Origin: Billgrantia kenyensis
GTDB lineage: Bacteria > Pseudomonadota > Gammaproteobacteria > Pseudomonadales > Halomonadaceae
DNA length: 64,000 nucleotides
Reading direction: 5' to 3'
NCBI RefSeq assembly: GCF_013697085.1
Contig: NZ_JACEFT010000007.1
Coordinates: 1 to 64,000 of the forward strand
Under the pieces are notes generated by a model, which did not search any database, had not been told where the DNA came from, and saw only the letters and a list, made by a program, of their open reading frames with translations. How positions within the stretch are numbered: position 1 is the stretch's first letter; each line of letters begins with the position of its first letter. The position numbers and the translations under genes are program-made. Shown here piece by piece: positions 17,769-27,103 of the stretch.

Positions 17769-18152
17769 ATGGCAATGACAACGGCTCGCGCTGTGCTTGA
17801 AGGTTATGCCCAGCTCAGACAGCAGGTCGCCATCATGCTCGAACTGGCAAGAGCCGGCGAGTGGGATACGCTCATCGAGCGCCAGGGCGGCTATCTTCAA
17901 TTGGCCGATCGCCTGCGGCAGCTCGACAAGGAGGTCGAGCTCGATCAGGACGGCATTCAGTGCAAGGCCGAGTTGCTGGAAGCGATTCTGGCGGATGACC
18001 TGGCTATCCAAGAATATCTCATGGCGCGGCGCAGTGAGCTTGGCCAGTTGATGGGCACCAGTCGGCGACAGCGTGACCTGCATCGCAGCTATGGCAAGCA
18101 GGCGACCGTCGTGGTCGATGCCGGCGACAAGTTCGATCCGGGGACGCCGTGA
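17769..18152 (+). CDS. fliT: FliT-like flagellar chaperone
   Basis: This 127-residue, highly helical protein starts immediately after the fliS stop codon, which is the standard fliT position. The sequence pattern (LEGYAQLRQQVAIMLELARAGEWDTLIERQGGY) matches the first two helices of FliT. FliT proteins chaperone the cap protein FliD and, in enterics, can inhibit FlhDC when not bound to FliD. A methionine two codons downstream is an alternative start. Sequence conservation of FliT is low, so the call leans partly on position and size. Confidence 0.75.
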   Translation: MAMTTARAVLEGYAQLRQQVAIMLELARAGEWDTLIERQGGYLQLADRLRQLDKEVELDQDGIQCKAELLEAILADDLAIQEYLMARRSELGQLMGTSRRQRDLHRSYGKQATVVVDAGDKFDPGTP

Positions 18153-19468
18153 GTGGCATCACGCCACTGCTGGATACGCTGCTCCATCAGGTATTGGGCA
18201 AGCGTGTCGATACGGCGCCGCCGCGCGACCTGACGGAACCGGTTCGGCCGGTCGATTCGGGGGAGGGGCCCAGGGCGCTGCATAGCGACTCGCGGCTCGA
18301 TGGGCGCCGGCCGGCACTGGCCCCGCTACCCGGCACGACGACCCCTGGCCAGCGTGGCGATGGGATGCCGTCGCGTACCGATGCGCCGTTGCCGCCCGCT
18401 TCCACCCAGACCCACTTCAGTCCTTCAGCGCGCACTATTGCTGATCTCCTGGTGCGCTTCCCGGCGCCGCCCTCGGTATTGAGTACGACGGCTCCGCTGA
18501 TGCAGGCAGGGGAGGCCCCCAGCGTTCCGACACTGGCGGACAGGCTCCAGTCGGGCATACGCGACAGCGGGCTGTTCTACGAGTCACACCTCTCACGCTG
18601 GTATCGCGGAGAGGTGAGTCGCCAGCAGCTCGAGCGAGAGCCGCAGATGCTACGCACGCTGCGCTTCACGCCGGCAACGGCAGGGCAGGGCAATGCGCCA
18701 TCACCCGGTGCAGCGGCCACGGCGCAGCAGGCTGCGCCGAGCCAACTGACGGCCGGCCAGGCTCCGCTCGCTGCAGCGCCTCCCGCGCCAGGCCAGGCTG
18801 CGCCCGGGCAGCTCGCAGCGGGTCAGGGTCAGGCAACCCAAGGGGTGCATTCCTATACCGCCACCGAGGCGCTCTTTCCCTCGCCTGGCCCCGGCCAGCG
18901 GCCGGCTGGCGAGGCTGCGGGGGGGAGTGCTGGGCAAGGGCGTGAGCCTGCGGCGCCGTCAGTGGCGGCACGCGCCGAAGGTCCTGAGGCGGCGTTGCGT
19001 GAAGGGAGCGAGCAGACGGTTCGGGCGCGTCCCGCCGGTGGTGAGCCTGTGCACGAAAGCCTTCAGGGCGTGGTGCGCCATCAGCTCGAGATGCTGGTGA
19101 CTCCGGTCCTGCGCTGGGAGGGGGATGTCTGGTCGGGGATCTTCATGGCACTGATGATCCACATGCCCGCCGGTGCCCGCCGTGACGGCGAAGAGTCGGC
19201 TCAGGACGAGCATGACTCGAGCCAGGAGGCCTGGCACTCCGAGCTTCAACTGACGGTGCCCAGCCTGGGGGACATTCATGTTGCCTTGTGGCTGCAGGAG
19301 CAGAGTGTCCGCTTGCAGTTGCAGAGTCGTGACGAGGCTGCCGTGGAGACGCTGCTGGCCGGGATTCCCAAACTGGAGCAGCGACTTCTTGCGGCTGGGC
19401 TGACGACGGTGCTGATCGATGCCCGACCCTGGGAGGCAGGGGGAGAGAATGACGGAACCCAGGCCTGA
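18149..19468 (+). CDS. fliK: Flagellar hook-length control protein (FliK)
   Basis: This 439-residue molecular ruler sets hook length and then makes FlhB switch export specificity. The middle (about residues 180-290) is low-complexity and rich in Ala, Gln, Pro and Gly, as usual for the stretched ruler part. The C-terminal Flg_hook domain is recognisable from about residue 340: ELQLTVPSLGDIHVALWL, then VRLQLQSRDEAAVETLL. Start is GTG at 18149 overlapping the fliT stop (GTGA). The position next to fliT differs from the classic placement in the fliE-K cluster. A stand-alone FlhB C-terminal homologue overlaps its end. Confidence 0.85.
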   Translation: MSGITPLLDTLLHQVLGKRVDTAPPRDLTEPVRPVDSGEGPRALHSDSRLDGRRPALAPLPGTTTPGQRGDGMPSRTDAPLPPASTQTHFSPSARTIADLLVRFPAPPSVLSTTAPLMQAGEAPSVPTLADRLQSGIRDSGLFYESHLSRWYRGEVSRQQLEREPQMLRTLRFTPATAGQGNAPSPGAAATAQQAAPSQLTAGQAPLAAAPPAPGQAAPGQLAAGQGQATQGVHSYTATEALFPSPGPGQRPAGEAAGGSAGQGREPAAPSVAARAEGPEAALREGSEQTVRARPAGGEPVHESLQGVVRHQLEMLVTPVLRWEGDVWSGIFMALMIHMPAGARRDGEESAQDEHDSSQEAWHSELQLTVPSLGDIHVALWLQEQSVRLQLQSRDEAAVETLLAGIPKLEQRLLAAGLTTVLIDARPWEAGGENDGTQA

Positions 19469-19730
19469 GCGTCGCCGCCAAGCCGTGGCCTTGGCCTATC
19501 GCGAGGGCGACGATGCCCCGCGAGTGCTGGCCAAGGGGTATGGCGACATGGCCGAGCGCATCTTGAACGAAGCCAGGCGGCAGGGCATCTATGTGCATGA
19601 TGCCCCGGAGCTGGTATCGCTGCTGATGGGCCTTGACCTCGATGAGCGGATCCCGCCAATGCTCTATCAGGTCATCGCCGAACTGCTGGTATGGGTGTAC
19701 GAAATAGACGAGGCACAGGCCTCACGCTGA
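19449..19730 (+). CDS. Stand-alone FlhB C-terminal (EscU/YscU/HrcU family) domain protein
   Basis: This is a 93-residue protein equivalent to the cytoplasmic FlhB domain after its cleavage site. RRQAVALAYREGDDAPRVLAKGYGDMAERI lines up with the FlhB stretch AVALQYDEKGMGAPRVVAKGADLVAARI found at about residue 275 of the flhB product in this window. It lacks membrane helices and the NPTH cleavage motif. Such proteins (FhlB or YlqH type) can partly replace the FlhB C-terminal fragment in export gating. ATG 19449 has GGGGGAG upstream and overlaps fliK by 20 bases, a pairing that makes sense because FliK acts on this domain. Confidence 0.85.
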   Translation: MTEPRPERRRQAVALAYREGDDAPRVLAKGYGDMAERILNEARRQGIYVHDAPELVSLLMGLDLDERIPPMLYQVIAELLVWVYEIDEAQASR

Positions 19731-20054
19731 TGTCTTGAGTGTTAAAATGTAAAATTTTGTTAATGAATTGATGCTATTAAGGTGTTGTCAAGAGCTGTTT
19801 GTATCTTTTTTTATGTTACGGCACAGCAAGTTAACAAACTAGTCTAAAGGTATTAGCAGGCTCATGTTTTTGCCTGAGCGGTTTGTATGGCGCGGGGTGG
19901 TTGGCAGGTTGCAAAACAGTGGTCACAATGAGCCTGTACGTTAAGTCCTTACGAAGGTGGCAGTCAGCTTTATCCGTGAAAACGTTGCTGCGACCCTCAA
20001 CTAGCAAGTGATAAAAAGATAAGGACACGCGAAGTAACCGCGTGCAGGGAACCA
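19731..20054 (+). promoter_or_regulatory. AT-rich upstream region of flhDC
   Basis: These 324 bases are clearly more AT-rich than their surroundings, fitting a long regulatory region for a master operon. A 9-bp inverted repeat, CAGGCTCAT (19857-19865) and ATGAGCCTG (19928-19936), flanks a third related word, GCCTGAGC, near 19872. Just before the flhD ribosome site, CACGCG and CGCGTG (20026-20031 and 20039-20044) can form a hairpin next to CAGGGA. GGA triplets lie on both sides, as in CsrA sites. I did not find a sigma-28 promoter here, as expected for a class I operon. Exact promoters are not assigned. Confidence 0.5.
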
Positions 20055-20384
20055 ATGAAGAACCAGAATCACCTGGATGAAATCCAGGAGCTCAACCTCG
20101 CCTATCTGCTTTTGGCGCAGCGGCTGTTGAACGAAGACCGTGCCGCGGCCATGTTCCGGCTCAAGATCGACGATGAAACCGCCGATCTGCTGCATTCGCT
20201 CGGTGCTGCCCAGCTGACACGCTTGGCTCGCACCAACCAGCTGCTATGCCACTTCGGCTTTGAAGGTGCGGATCAGCTGCGCCAGGTCGTCGATAACCCC
20301 CGTGACAATGGATTGTCGCAGTTTCATGCCTCCCTGCTGATGGCAGGGCGTGGAACCGCCGCCATGTCACGGGGGGTCGAGTGA
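20055..20384 (+). CDS. flhD: Flagellar master regulator subunit FlhD
   Basis: This 109-residue protein forms the FlhD4C2 activator of class II flagellar operons with FlhC. Family features are clear: [31 protein letters not shown] at the N terminus and [27 protein letters not shown] further on. The length fits E. coli FlhD. The stop overlaps the flhC start (ATGA), so the two are translated together. FlhDC is typical of peritrichous enterics and some beta- and gammaproteobacteria; its presence with flhF in the same region is notable. Confidence 0.95.
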   Translation: MKNQNHLDEIQELNLAYLLLAQRLLNEDRAAAMFRLKIDDETADLLHSLGAAQLTRLARTNQLLCHFGFEGADQLRQVVDNPRDNGLSQFHASLLMAGRGTAAMSRGVE

Positions 20385-20959
20385 TGTCGCAAAAAAGCCT
20401 TGTCGAGGAGATGCAGCAGGTCCAGCTTGCCATCGAGTTGATCGAGCTCGGTGCGCGTCTCCAGGTGCTCGAAACCGAGACCGACCTGAGCCGCGCTCGC
20501 CTGATTCGCCTGTTCAAGGAGGTGCGCGGCATGTCGCCGCCCAAGGGCATGTTGCCCTTCTCCACGGACTGGTTCATCACCTGGCTGCCCAACGTGCACG
20601 CCTCGCTGTTCTACAACATCTATCGCAATCTGCTGGAAGAGCAGCAGCTGGAAAGAATGCAGGCATTCGTCACGGCCTACCGGCTCTACTCCGAGCAGGT
20701 CGGCATCGATGAGGCCGAGCCGGTGCTGGCGTTGACACGAGCCTGGACCCTGGTGCGCTTCTTCGAGAGCGAGTTGCTGCAGCTCTCCACCTGCAACCAC
20801 TGCGGTGGTCACTTCGTCGCCCATGCCCATACCCCGGATCATGACTATGTCTGTGGTATCTGCATGCCGCCCTCCCGCGCCGGCAAGACCCGCAAGCGTC
20901 GTGAGCAGGAGCGGGAGGCGAGCGAGCAGGAGGTGGCGCCGGTCCGGCGAGTCGGCTGA
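20381..20959 (+). CDS. flhC: Flagellar master regulator subunit FlhC
   Basis: This 192-residue partner of FlhD makes the main DNA contacts. The N-terminal part carries [34 protein letters not shown], the FlhC signature, followed by [13 protein letters not shown]. Four cysteines in CNHCGG and CGICM (about residues 139-166) form the zinc site. It overlaps flhD by four bases. A strong hairpin follows 33 bases after the stop, ending the operon before motA. Confidence 0.95.
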   Translation: MMSQKSLVEEMQQVQLAIELIELGARLQVLETETDLSRARLIRLFKEVRGMSPPKGMLPFSTDWFITWLPNVHASLFYNIYRNLLEEQQLERMQAFVTAYRLYSEQVGIDEAEPVLALTRAWTLVRFFESELLQLSTCNHCGGHFVAHAHTPDHDYVCGICMPPSRAGKTRKRREQEREASEQEVAPVRRVG

Positions 20960-20992
20960 CCGGTCGCTTGCAAAGAGGTGCTGGTCGCCTAG

Positions 20993-21018
20993 GACGCCGC
21001 CCCAACTGGGGCGGCGTC
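20993..21018 (+). terminator. Hairpin terminator after flhDC
   Basis: GACGCCGCCCC and GGGGCGGCGTC form a perfect 11-bp GC-rich stem with an AACT loop, starting 33 bases after the flhC stop. The tail is only TTGCT, so the T-run is weak, but the stem strength and position support termination. Confidence 0.7.
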
Positions 21019-21058
21019 TTGCTATGTGCGTAATCTCACTTCTTTTTTCCGTGAAGCC

Positions 21059-21085
21059 TCAAGTGTTGCTTCGGTTGGCCGATAC
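21059..21085 (+). promoter_or_regulatory. Sigma-28 (FliA) promoter of motAB-cheAW-mcp
   Basis: TCAA (21059-21062), a 15-base spacer and GCCGATAC (21078-21085) match the FliA pattern; the -35 reads TCAAGT as in many gammaproteobacteria. It is 43 bases before the GTG start of motA. Confidence 0.75.
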
Positions 21086-21127
21086 ATTGGGTTAACGACG
21101 CCTCGCATCCACTGAAGGGTATCGGTT

Positions 21128-22000
21128 GTGCTGATTCTGCTCGGGTATATCGTAGTTACACTTTGTGTCTTCGGCGGCTTCGTGCTTGCCGGAGGCTATC
21201 TTGGACCGCTCTACCAGCCGACAGAGCTGCTGATGATCGGTGGCGCCGGCGTGGGCGCCTTCATTGCCGCCAACAACGGCAAGGCCATCATGGCCACCTT
21301 CCGCATTTTTCCCAAGCTGAAGCGCACCAAGAAATACAAGAAAGATCTGTTCATGGAGCTGCTGGCGGTGCAGTTCAAGCTGCTGTCCAAGATTCGCCGT
21401 GAGGGCATGCTTGGCATCGAGCGCGACATCGACAGCCCGCAGGAGAGCGCGCTCTTCCAGGAGCACCCCAAGGTGCTCGAGGATCCGCTGATCATGAACT
21501 TCCTCACCGACTACCTGCGGCTGATGGTGGCCGGCGGCATGGATCCGATGGAGATCGATGAACTGATGCTCCACGAGATCGAGACCTTCGAGCAGGAGGC
21601 GCACATCCCGGCCGACGCCATTGCCAAGGTGGGCGACGCCATGCCGGCCTTCGGTATCGTGGCAGCGGTCATGGGGGTGGTGAAGGCGCTGACCTACGCC
21701 GATGCCGGTCCGGACCAGATGGGTGAGATGATCGCTCACGCCCTGGTCGGTACCTTCCTGGGCATCCTGATGGGCTATGGCTTCATCAACCCGGTGGCCA
21801 GCAGCATCGAGCGTCAGGCCAAGGAAGCCGAGAAGATGCTGCAGTGCATTCGCATCACGCTGCTGGCCAGCCTGCACGGCTATGCGCCGCAGCTGGCGGT
21901 CGAGTTCGGTCGCAAGGCGCTGCACACCTCGGAGCGCCCGGGGTTCACCGAGCTCGAAACCTATGTGCGTAACGCCAAGACGGGTGCGGCAGCGGAATGA
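21128..22000 (+). CDS. motA: Flagellar motor stator protein MotA
   Basis: This 290-residue inner-membrane stator subunit couples ion flow to rotor torque. Four membrane helices are seen: residues about 1-22, 33-50, 168-190 and 200-222. The conserved segments are GDAMPAFGIVAAVMGVVKAL (with the Pro that is essential in E. coli) and LVGTFLGILMGYGFINPVA. The length matches E. coli-type proton MotA (about 295). The start is GTG at 21128. The four-base overlap with motB and the late promoter upstream make it the first gene of motAB-cheAW. A second, shorter stator pair is encoded at 46393. Confidence 0.93.
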   Translation: MLILLGYIVVTLCVFGGFVLAGGYLGPLYQPTELLMIGGAGVGAFIAANNGKAIMATFRIFPKLKRTKKYKKDLFMELLAVQFKLLSKIRREGMLGIERDIDSPQESALFQEHPKVLEDPLIMNFLTDYLRLMVAGGMDPMEIDELMLHEIETFEQEAHIPADAIAKVGDAMPAFGIVAAVMGVVKALTYADAGPDQMGEMIAHALVGTFLGILMGYGFINPVASSIERQAKEAEKMLQCIRITLLASLHGYAPQLAVEFGRKALHTSERPGFTELETYVRNAKTGAAAE

Positions 22001-22944
22001 GTGCGGCGGGAGACAAGCGCCCGATCGTCATCCGGCGCAAGAAGGTCGTCCACGGCCACCACGGCGGCAGCTGGAAGATCGCCCTGGCCGACTTCATGAC
22101 TGCCTTGATGGCCCTGTTCCTGGTGATGTGGATCCTCTCGGTGGCCAGTGAGGAGCAGCGCCAGGGCGTGGCGGACTACTTCAGTACGCCACTGACCAGT
22201 GCCGTCACCGGTGGAGATCGCTCCGGCAGTACCCGTGCCATCCCCGGTGGCGGTCCGGATCCGGCCCACAGCGATGGCGAGAGGGCTCGCATCGATACGC
22301 GAGAGTTCTCGCGGCCAAGCGAGCAGCAGCGACGCTTCTTCATGGACCTGCAGCGACGGATCGAGACGGCTATCGAGGCAGACCCGGAGCTGCGTGAATT
22401 GCGCCAGCAGATGCGCTTCGACCTCACTCCCGAGGGGCTGCGCATTCAGCTGCTCGATCACGAGCTCAGGCCGATGTTCGATGTGGGCAGCGACCGCGTC
22501 GAGCCCTATATGCGCAACCTGCTGCGCACCATTGCGCCTCTGCTCAATGAGCTACCCAATTACTTGAGCATCAGTGGGCATACCGACAGCCGTGCCTATG
22601 CGGGCGGGTATCGTGGCTACAGCAACTGGGAGCTCTCCACGGATCGCGCCAATGCCTCGCGCCGCGAGCTCGTTGCCGGAGGACTCGATACGGACAAGCT
22701 GTTGAGGGTCTCCGGTTTCGCCGATCGCGTGATGTTGCCGGATACCGATCCGCTCGATGCGGACAATCGCCGGATCGAGCTACTCGTGCTGCTGCCCGAG
22801 GTGGCGGAGTACATTCGCCGGCCCAGCATCGTGAATGGCCCCGGCGTGCCGAGTCCAATGAGTTCGCGCCTGCAGAGCGACGTCGATCTGGCGCCCGTAG
22901 AGCAATTTTCCGAAGGTCTGCGCCGTACTCTCAATCCCGAGTAG
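21997..22944 (+). CDS. motB: Flagellar motor stator protein MotB
   Basis: This 315-residue stator subunit has one N-terminal membrane helix. It contains WKIALADFMTALMALFLVMW, whose Asp is the ion-carrying residue (D32 in E. coli). A periplasmic linker then leads to an OmpA-like peptidoglycan-binding domain (about residues 150-270) with NYLSISGHTDSRAY and NWELSTDRANASRREL. The ATGA overlap with motA ensures matched translation. Confidence 0.93.
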   Translation: MSAAGDKRPIVIRRKKVVHGHHGGSWKIALADFMTALMALFLVMWILSVASEEQRQGVADYFSTPLTSAVTGGDRSGSTRAIPGGGPDPAHSDGERARIDTREFSRPSEQQRRFFMDLQRRIETAIEADPELRELRQQMRFDLTPEGLRIQLLDHELRPMFDVGSDRVEPYMRNLLRTIAPLLNELPNYLSISGHTDSRAYAGGYRGYSNWELSTDRANASRRELVAGGLDTDKLLRVSGFADRVMLPDTDPLDADNRRIELLVLLPEVAEYIRRPSIVNGPGVPSPMSSRLQSDVDLAPVEQFSEGLRRTLNPE

Positions 22945-22997
22945 GGGAGGGAGAGCCGGGCATTGGCAAATTCAATTGACACCAGGTGGTAAAGCGC

Positions 22998-25100
22998 ATG
23001 GATATCACGGATTTCTATGACACATTCTTCGAGGAGGCCGAGGAGCTGCTCGCCGACATGGAGCGATACCTCCTGGAGCTCGATGTGGACGAACCGGATG
23101 TCGAGCAACTCAACGCCATCTTTCGTGCCGCCCATTCCATCAAGGGGGGCGCGGGCACCTTCGGCTTCGACATCCTGCAACGAACCACGCACCTGTTCGA
23201 GAACCTGCTCGATCATACCCGCAAGGGCGAGCTCAAGCTGCGCCGGGATATCGTCGATACCTTTCTGGAAACCAAGGATATGCTCAGCGACCAGCTAGAC
23301 GCCTACCGCAACAGCGATGAGCCCGATCAGGAAGCGTTCGAGCGTATCTGCCAGACGCTGCAACGGATTGCACTCGAGGAGATCGGCCAGGACCTGGAGG
23401 ATGGGGCGCCACCGGCACCCAAGCCTGAACCTGAGCCCGAACCTGAGCCAACAGGCGGCCCGGAGGAGGCCGGTTCGGGTGGTAGCGGTAAGCGCATCGT
23501 GTCGCTGCTCAATGTCGGCGAGAAGGACCGCCAGCTGCTGGTCGAGGAGCTGGGGCAGTTGGGAGAGGTGGTTTCCCACGAAGGCGATGAGGCGTGCTAT
23601 GAAGTCACGCTTCTCTCTACCGACAGCAATGACGATATCGAAGCGGTGATGTGCTTCATCGTCGACGCCGATCAGGTCAAGATTCGCGATGCCGGGGGGG
23701 AGCCTTCGTCCCAGGCAGAGCCGCAGCCAGCGGTTGCCAAGACCCAGGCCGAGCCGGCCCAGGCCGCCGCCAGCCCGGCGGAGCCGGTAGCAGCTGCGTC
23801 AGCTTCCAAGCCGGCCGGTGGTGCCAAGCCTTCCAAGTCCAAGCCCGCCAAGGCCAAGGGGGCAGGAGAATCGACCTCGATCCGGGTGTCGGTGGACAAG
23901 GTCGACCAGATCATCAATCTGGTGGGCGAGTTGATCATCACCCAGTCGATGCTCGACCAGACCGTCAGTGAAATGGAAAACGCCGCAGACAGCGCCTTGC
24001 AGAACGGCATGAGCCTGCTCCAGCGCAACGCCCGGGACCTGCAGGAATCGGTGATGTCGATTCGCATGATCCCCATGGATTTCGTCTTCAGCCGCTTTCC
24101 TCGTGTCGTCCGCGAAACCGCGGGCAAGCTGGGCAAGGATATCGAGCTGGTGACCGAGGGTGAGTCCACCGAGCTCGACAAGAGTCTCACCGAGCGCATC
24201 ATCGACCCGCTGACGCACCTGGTTCGCAACAGCCTCGATCACGGTATCGAGGCACCCGACGTGCGCGAGGCCGCCGGCAAGCCGCGCACAGGCAAGCTGG
24301 TGCTGTCGGCCAAGCATCAGGGCGGCAATATCATCATCGAGGTGATCGACGACGGCGCCGGCCTCAACCGCGACAAGCTGCTGGCCAAGGCGCGGGAGAG
24401 CGGCCTGCCGGTATCCGACACCATGAGCGACGACGAGGTCTGGCAGCTCATCTTCGCGCCGGGCTTCTCCACCGCCAAGGAGGTGACCGACGTTTCGGGC
24501 CGCGGTGTCGGCATGGACGTGGTCAAGCGAAACATCCAGGGCATGGGCGGTCACGTGCAGATCATGTCCACCCCCGGCGAAGGCACCACCATTCGCATCG
24601 TGCTGCCGCTGACCCTGGCGATTCTCGACGGCATGTCGATCAAGGTCGGCAACGAGATGTTCATCCTGCCGCTCTCCGCCGTACTCGAATCGCTGCAGCC
24701 GGCCAAGGAAGACCTCTATGCCATGGCCGGGGACGACGTGGTGCTGAAGGTGCGTGATGAATACCTGCCGGTGGTGGCCGTGCATGAAGCGCTGGACGTG
24801 CCGCAGGCGAAGACCGAGCTCACCGAGACCATCGCGGTGATCGTGCAAGGGGAAGGCCGCCGCTATGCGCTGCTGGTGGACGACCTCGTGGGCCAGCAGC
24901 AGGTGGTCGTCAAGAACCTGGAAACCAACTACCGCAAGGTGCCGGGAGTGTCCGCTGCCACCATTCTGGGCGACGGCAGCGTGGCGCTGATCCTCGATAT
25001 CACCGGTTTGCATCGCCTTAGCCGGGCCAAGAAAGAGAAGCGCCGGCCTGAGCAACACACCACACTCGAAGCCCTCACCGAAAAAGAGCTGGAGATCTGA
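22998..25100 (+). CDS. cheA: Chemotaxis histidine kinase CheA
   Basis: CheA (700 residues from this start) autophosphorylates at the receptor array and passes phosphate to CheY and CheB. Domains in order: P1 Hpt with His46 in [10 protein letters not shown]; an acidic Pro/Glu linker ([11 protein letters not shown]); P2 (about 165-230); P3 dimerisation ([15 protein letters not shown] near 300); P4 ATPase with N box [12 protein letters not shown]1 DDGAGLN and G2 GRGVGMDV; P5 CheW-like to the end. I chose ATG 22998 with AGGTGG eight bases upstream; an in-frame GTG at 22986 is less well placed. It follows motB by 53 bases and precedes cheW by two. Confidence 0.95.
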   Translation: MDITDFYDTFFEEAEELLADMERYLLELDVDEPDVEQLNAIFRAAHSIKGGAGTFGFDILQRTTHLFENLLDHTRKGELKLRRDIVDTFLETKDMLSDQLDAYRNSDEPDQEAFERICQTLQRIALEEIGQDLEDGAPPAPKPEPEPEPEPTGGPEEAGSGGSGKRIVSLLNVGEKDRQLLVEELGQLGEVVSHEGDEACYEVTLLSTDSNDDIEAVMCFIVDADQVKIRDAGGEPSSQAEPQPAVAKTQAEPAQAAASPAEPVAAASASKPAGGAKPSKSKPAKAKGAGESTSIRVSVDKVDQIINLVGELIITQSMLDQTVSEMENAADSALQNGMSLLQRNARDLQESVMSIRMIPMDFVFSRFPRVVRETAGKLGKDIELVTEGESTELDKSLTERIIDPLTHLVRNSLDHGIEAPDVREAAGKPRTGKLVLSAKHQGGNIIIEVIDDGAGLNRDKLLAKARESGLPVSDTMSDDEVWQLIFAPGFSTAKEVTDVSGRGVGMDVVKRNIQGMGGHVQIMSTPGEGTTIRIVLPLTLAILDGMSIKVGNEMFILPLSAVLESLQPAKEDLYAMAGDDVVLKVRDEYLPVVAVHEALDVPQAKTELTETIAVIVQGEGRRYALLVDDLVGQQQVVVKNLETNYRKVPGVSAATILGDGSVALILDITGLHRLSRAKKEKRRPEQHTTLEALTEKELEI

Positions 25101-25102
25101 TC

Positions 25103-25597
25103 ATGAGCCAGACGAATGATGCGGCATTTGCCGCCGCCGAAGCCCATAACCGCGAATTCCTGGTGTTCTCGCTGGGTGACGAGGAGTACGCCATCGACAT
25201 CCTCAAGGTGCAGGAGATCCGCGGCTACGAGAACGTGACCCGCATCGCCAACGCGCCGGAATTCATCAAGGGTGTCACCAACCTGCGCGGCGTGATCGTT
25301 CCCATCGTCGACCTGCGCATCAAGTTCCATCTCGACAAGGTGGAGTACGGTGGCCAGACCGTCGTCATCGTGGTCAACGTCGAGGATCGTGTCGTTGGCA
25401 TCGTCGTCGACGGGGTTTCCGACGTCATGACGCTTTCTCCCGACCAGATCAAGCCGGCGCCGGAATTCGGCGTCACGCTGTCGTCCGATTTCCTGAGCGG
25501 CCTGGGCAGCCTGGAGGATCGCATGCTGGTGATCGTGGATATCGACAAGCTGCTGACCAGCGATGAGATGGAGCTTGTCGAGCGCGTCGCCGAGTAA
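25103..25597 (+). CDS. cheW: Chemotaxis coupling protein CheW
   Basis: This 164-residue adaptor links chemoreceptor tips to CheA. The CheW fold is evident: [24 protein letters not shown] near the start, then [22 protein letters not shown] and [23 protein letters not shown]. It starts two bases after the cheA stop, so the pair is surely co-transcribed. The length and motifs are ordinary. Confidence 0.95.
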   Translation: MSQTNDAAFAAAEAHNREFLVFSLGDEEYAIDILKVQEIRGYENVTRIANAPEFIKGVTNLRGVIVPIVDLRIKFHLDKVEYGGQTVVIVVNVEDRVVGIVVDGVSDVMTLSPDQIKPAPEFGVTLSSDFLSGLGSLEDRMLVIVDIDKLLTSDEMELVERVAE

Positions 25598-25676
25598 AGG
25601 CGTCAAGTTCCTCGATTGCAAGCCGATATCGAAGGGGATGGCGGCTATCCGCCGTGTAGGGAACAGGGGGGGAGAT

Positions 25677-27020
25677 GTGAAATTACTCGATAACCTGACG
25701 GTCAGGGCCAGCTGGTTCCTGGTTCTGCTCTTCTTCGGCGGCATGATCGTCGTGCTCAGCGCCCTGGGACTCTATGCCTTGCAGCAGGCAGGTGTCGCGG
25801 TGTCGGCCATGGCACCCCATGCCGGCGAGTCGGGAGCGGCCCACGAGGCCTCTTTCGAAGCTGTCGCCGGCATGATGCGCCTGGCCATCGTCGCCGTGCT
25901 GGCTGGGTCGTTGGCGGTCATGGTCGTCGTGGTGTGGGGGATCAGCGTCAACGTGCTCAAGCCGCTGGCCCGTCTGGTCGGCTACTTCGAAGGCCTGGCC
26001 AAGGGCGATCTGTCCCAGCCGGTGGAAAATCGCGGCAACAACGAGATAGGCCGTCTGTTCATCTCTCTCAGGCATATGCAGGAAGGTCTTTCCGCTACCG
26101 TGGGTACGGTTCGCAGCAGCAGCGAGGGGATCTACGTTGGTGCCCAGGATATTGCCGACGGCAACGGCGAGCTGTCCTCACGCACCGAGCAGCAGGCCGC
26201 TTCGCTGGCGGAAACCGCCTCGAGCATGGAAGAGCTGGCCTCCACGGTGGAGCAGAATGCCGACAATGCCCGCCAGGCAAGCCAGCTGGCTGCCGAGGCC
26301 TCGCGTACCGCGGCCCAGGGTGGCGAGGTGGTCGGCGAAGTGGTCGCTACCATGCACGACATCAGCGAAAGCTCCCACCAGATGTCGGACATCATCGGTG
26401 TGATCGACACCATCGCCTTCCAGACCAACATCCTGGCACTCAACGCCTCGGTGGAAGCCGCGCGGGCCGGTGAGCACGGGCGAGGCTTCGCCGTGGTTGC
26501 CCAGGAGGTGCGTAACCTGGCTGGGCGCAGTGCCTCGGCCGCCGGTGAAATACGTGAGCTTATCCAGGCGTCGCTCGAGAGGGTGGATGTCGGCACGTCC
26601 CGGGTGGACAAGGCGGGGCAGACCATGCAGGAGATCGTCGCCGCGGTGCAGCGAGTGAGCGACATCATGGATGAGATTGCCTCGGCCTCGCTGGAGCAGA
26701 GCAACGGCATCGGCCAGGTCAACCAGGCCGTGACCCAGATGGACCAGGTCACCCAGCAGAATGCGGCGCTGGTGCAGCAGGCAGCGACCGCGGCAACCCA
26801 ACTCGAGGCCGAGGCCGGACGCCTGAGGGAAGCCGTTCTGCGCTTCCGCCTGGCGGGCCAGCCAACAGAATCCGTGCAGACGACTCGCCGCGAGGAGAAC
26901 GCAAGCCAGGCGCTGCCTGCCGCTGTGCAGCGCGACCCCTTGCCTGCCCGCCGCTCTCAGGAGTCATCTTCGGGTGCGTCTCACAACAAGAATGAAGAAG
27001 AGGAGTGGGCCTCGTTCTGA
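25677..27020 (+). CDS. Methyl-accepting chemotaxis protein with very small periplasmic part
   Basis: This receptor (447 residues from the chosen start) has a membrane helix at about 12-35, a periplasmic piece of only about 40 residues, a second helix at about 75-97, HAMP, and the long signalling coiled coil. The coil contains the tip sequence [27 protein letters not shown] (quoted in part by family pattern). With so little outside the membrane it probably senses through the membrane, HAMP or a partner protein. The tail ends EEEWASF, a WxxF docking signal for CheR/CheB. I use GTG 25677, which has GGGGGGAG just upstream; earlier in-frame codons would overlap cheW. Confidence 0.85.
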   Translation: MKLLDNLTVRASWFLVLLFFGGMIVVLSALGLYALQQAGVAVSAMAPHAGESGAAHEASFEAVAGMMRLAIVAVLAGSLAVMVVVVWGISVNVLKPLARLVGYFEGLAKGDLSQPVENRGNNEIGRLFISLRHMQEGLSATVGTVRSSSEGIYVGAQDIADGNGELSSRTEQQAASLAETASSMEELASTVEQNADNARQASQLAAEASRTAAQGGEVVGEVVATMHDISESSHQMSDIIGVIDTIAFQTNILALNASVEAARAGEHGRGFAVVAQEVRNLAGRSASAAGEIRELIQASLERVDVGTSRVDKAGQTMQEIVAAVQRVSDIMDEIASASLEQSNGIGQVNQAVTQMDQVTQQNAALVQQAATAATQLEAEAGRLREAVLRFRLAGQPTESVQTTRREENASQALPAAVQRDPLPARRSQESSSGASHNKNEEEEWASF

Positions 27021-27041
27021 GGCACTGACTCCCGCTTAGTG

Positions 27042-27065
27042 GAGGCGCGTGCACGCCAGCGCCTC
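27042..27065 (+). other. Hairpin between two chemoreceptor genes
   Basis: GAGGCGC (27042-27048) and GCGCCTC (27059-27065) form a perfect 7-bp stem 22 bases after the upstream receptor stop. No T-run follows. It may stabilise the upstream message or give partial termination. Confidence 0.35.
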
Positions 27066-27103
27066 ACCCCTGATGAAACATGGCGGTGAAGGTAATCCAT
27101 ACA

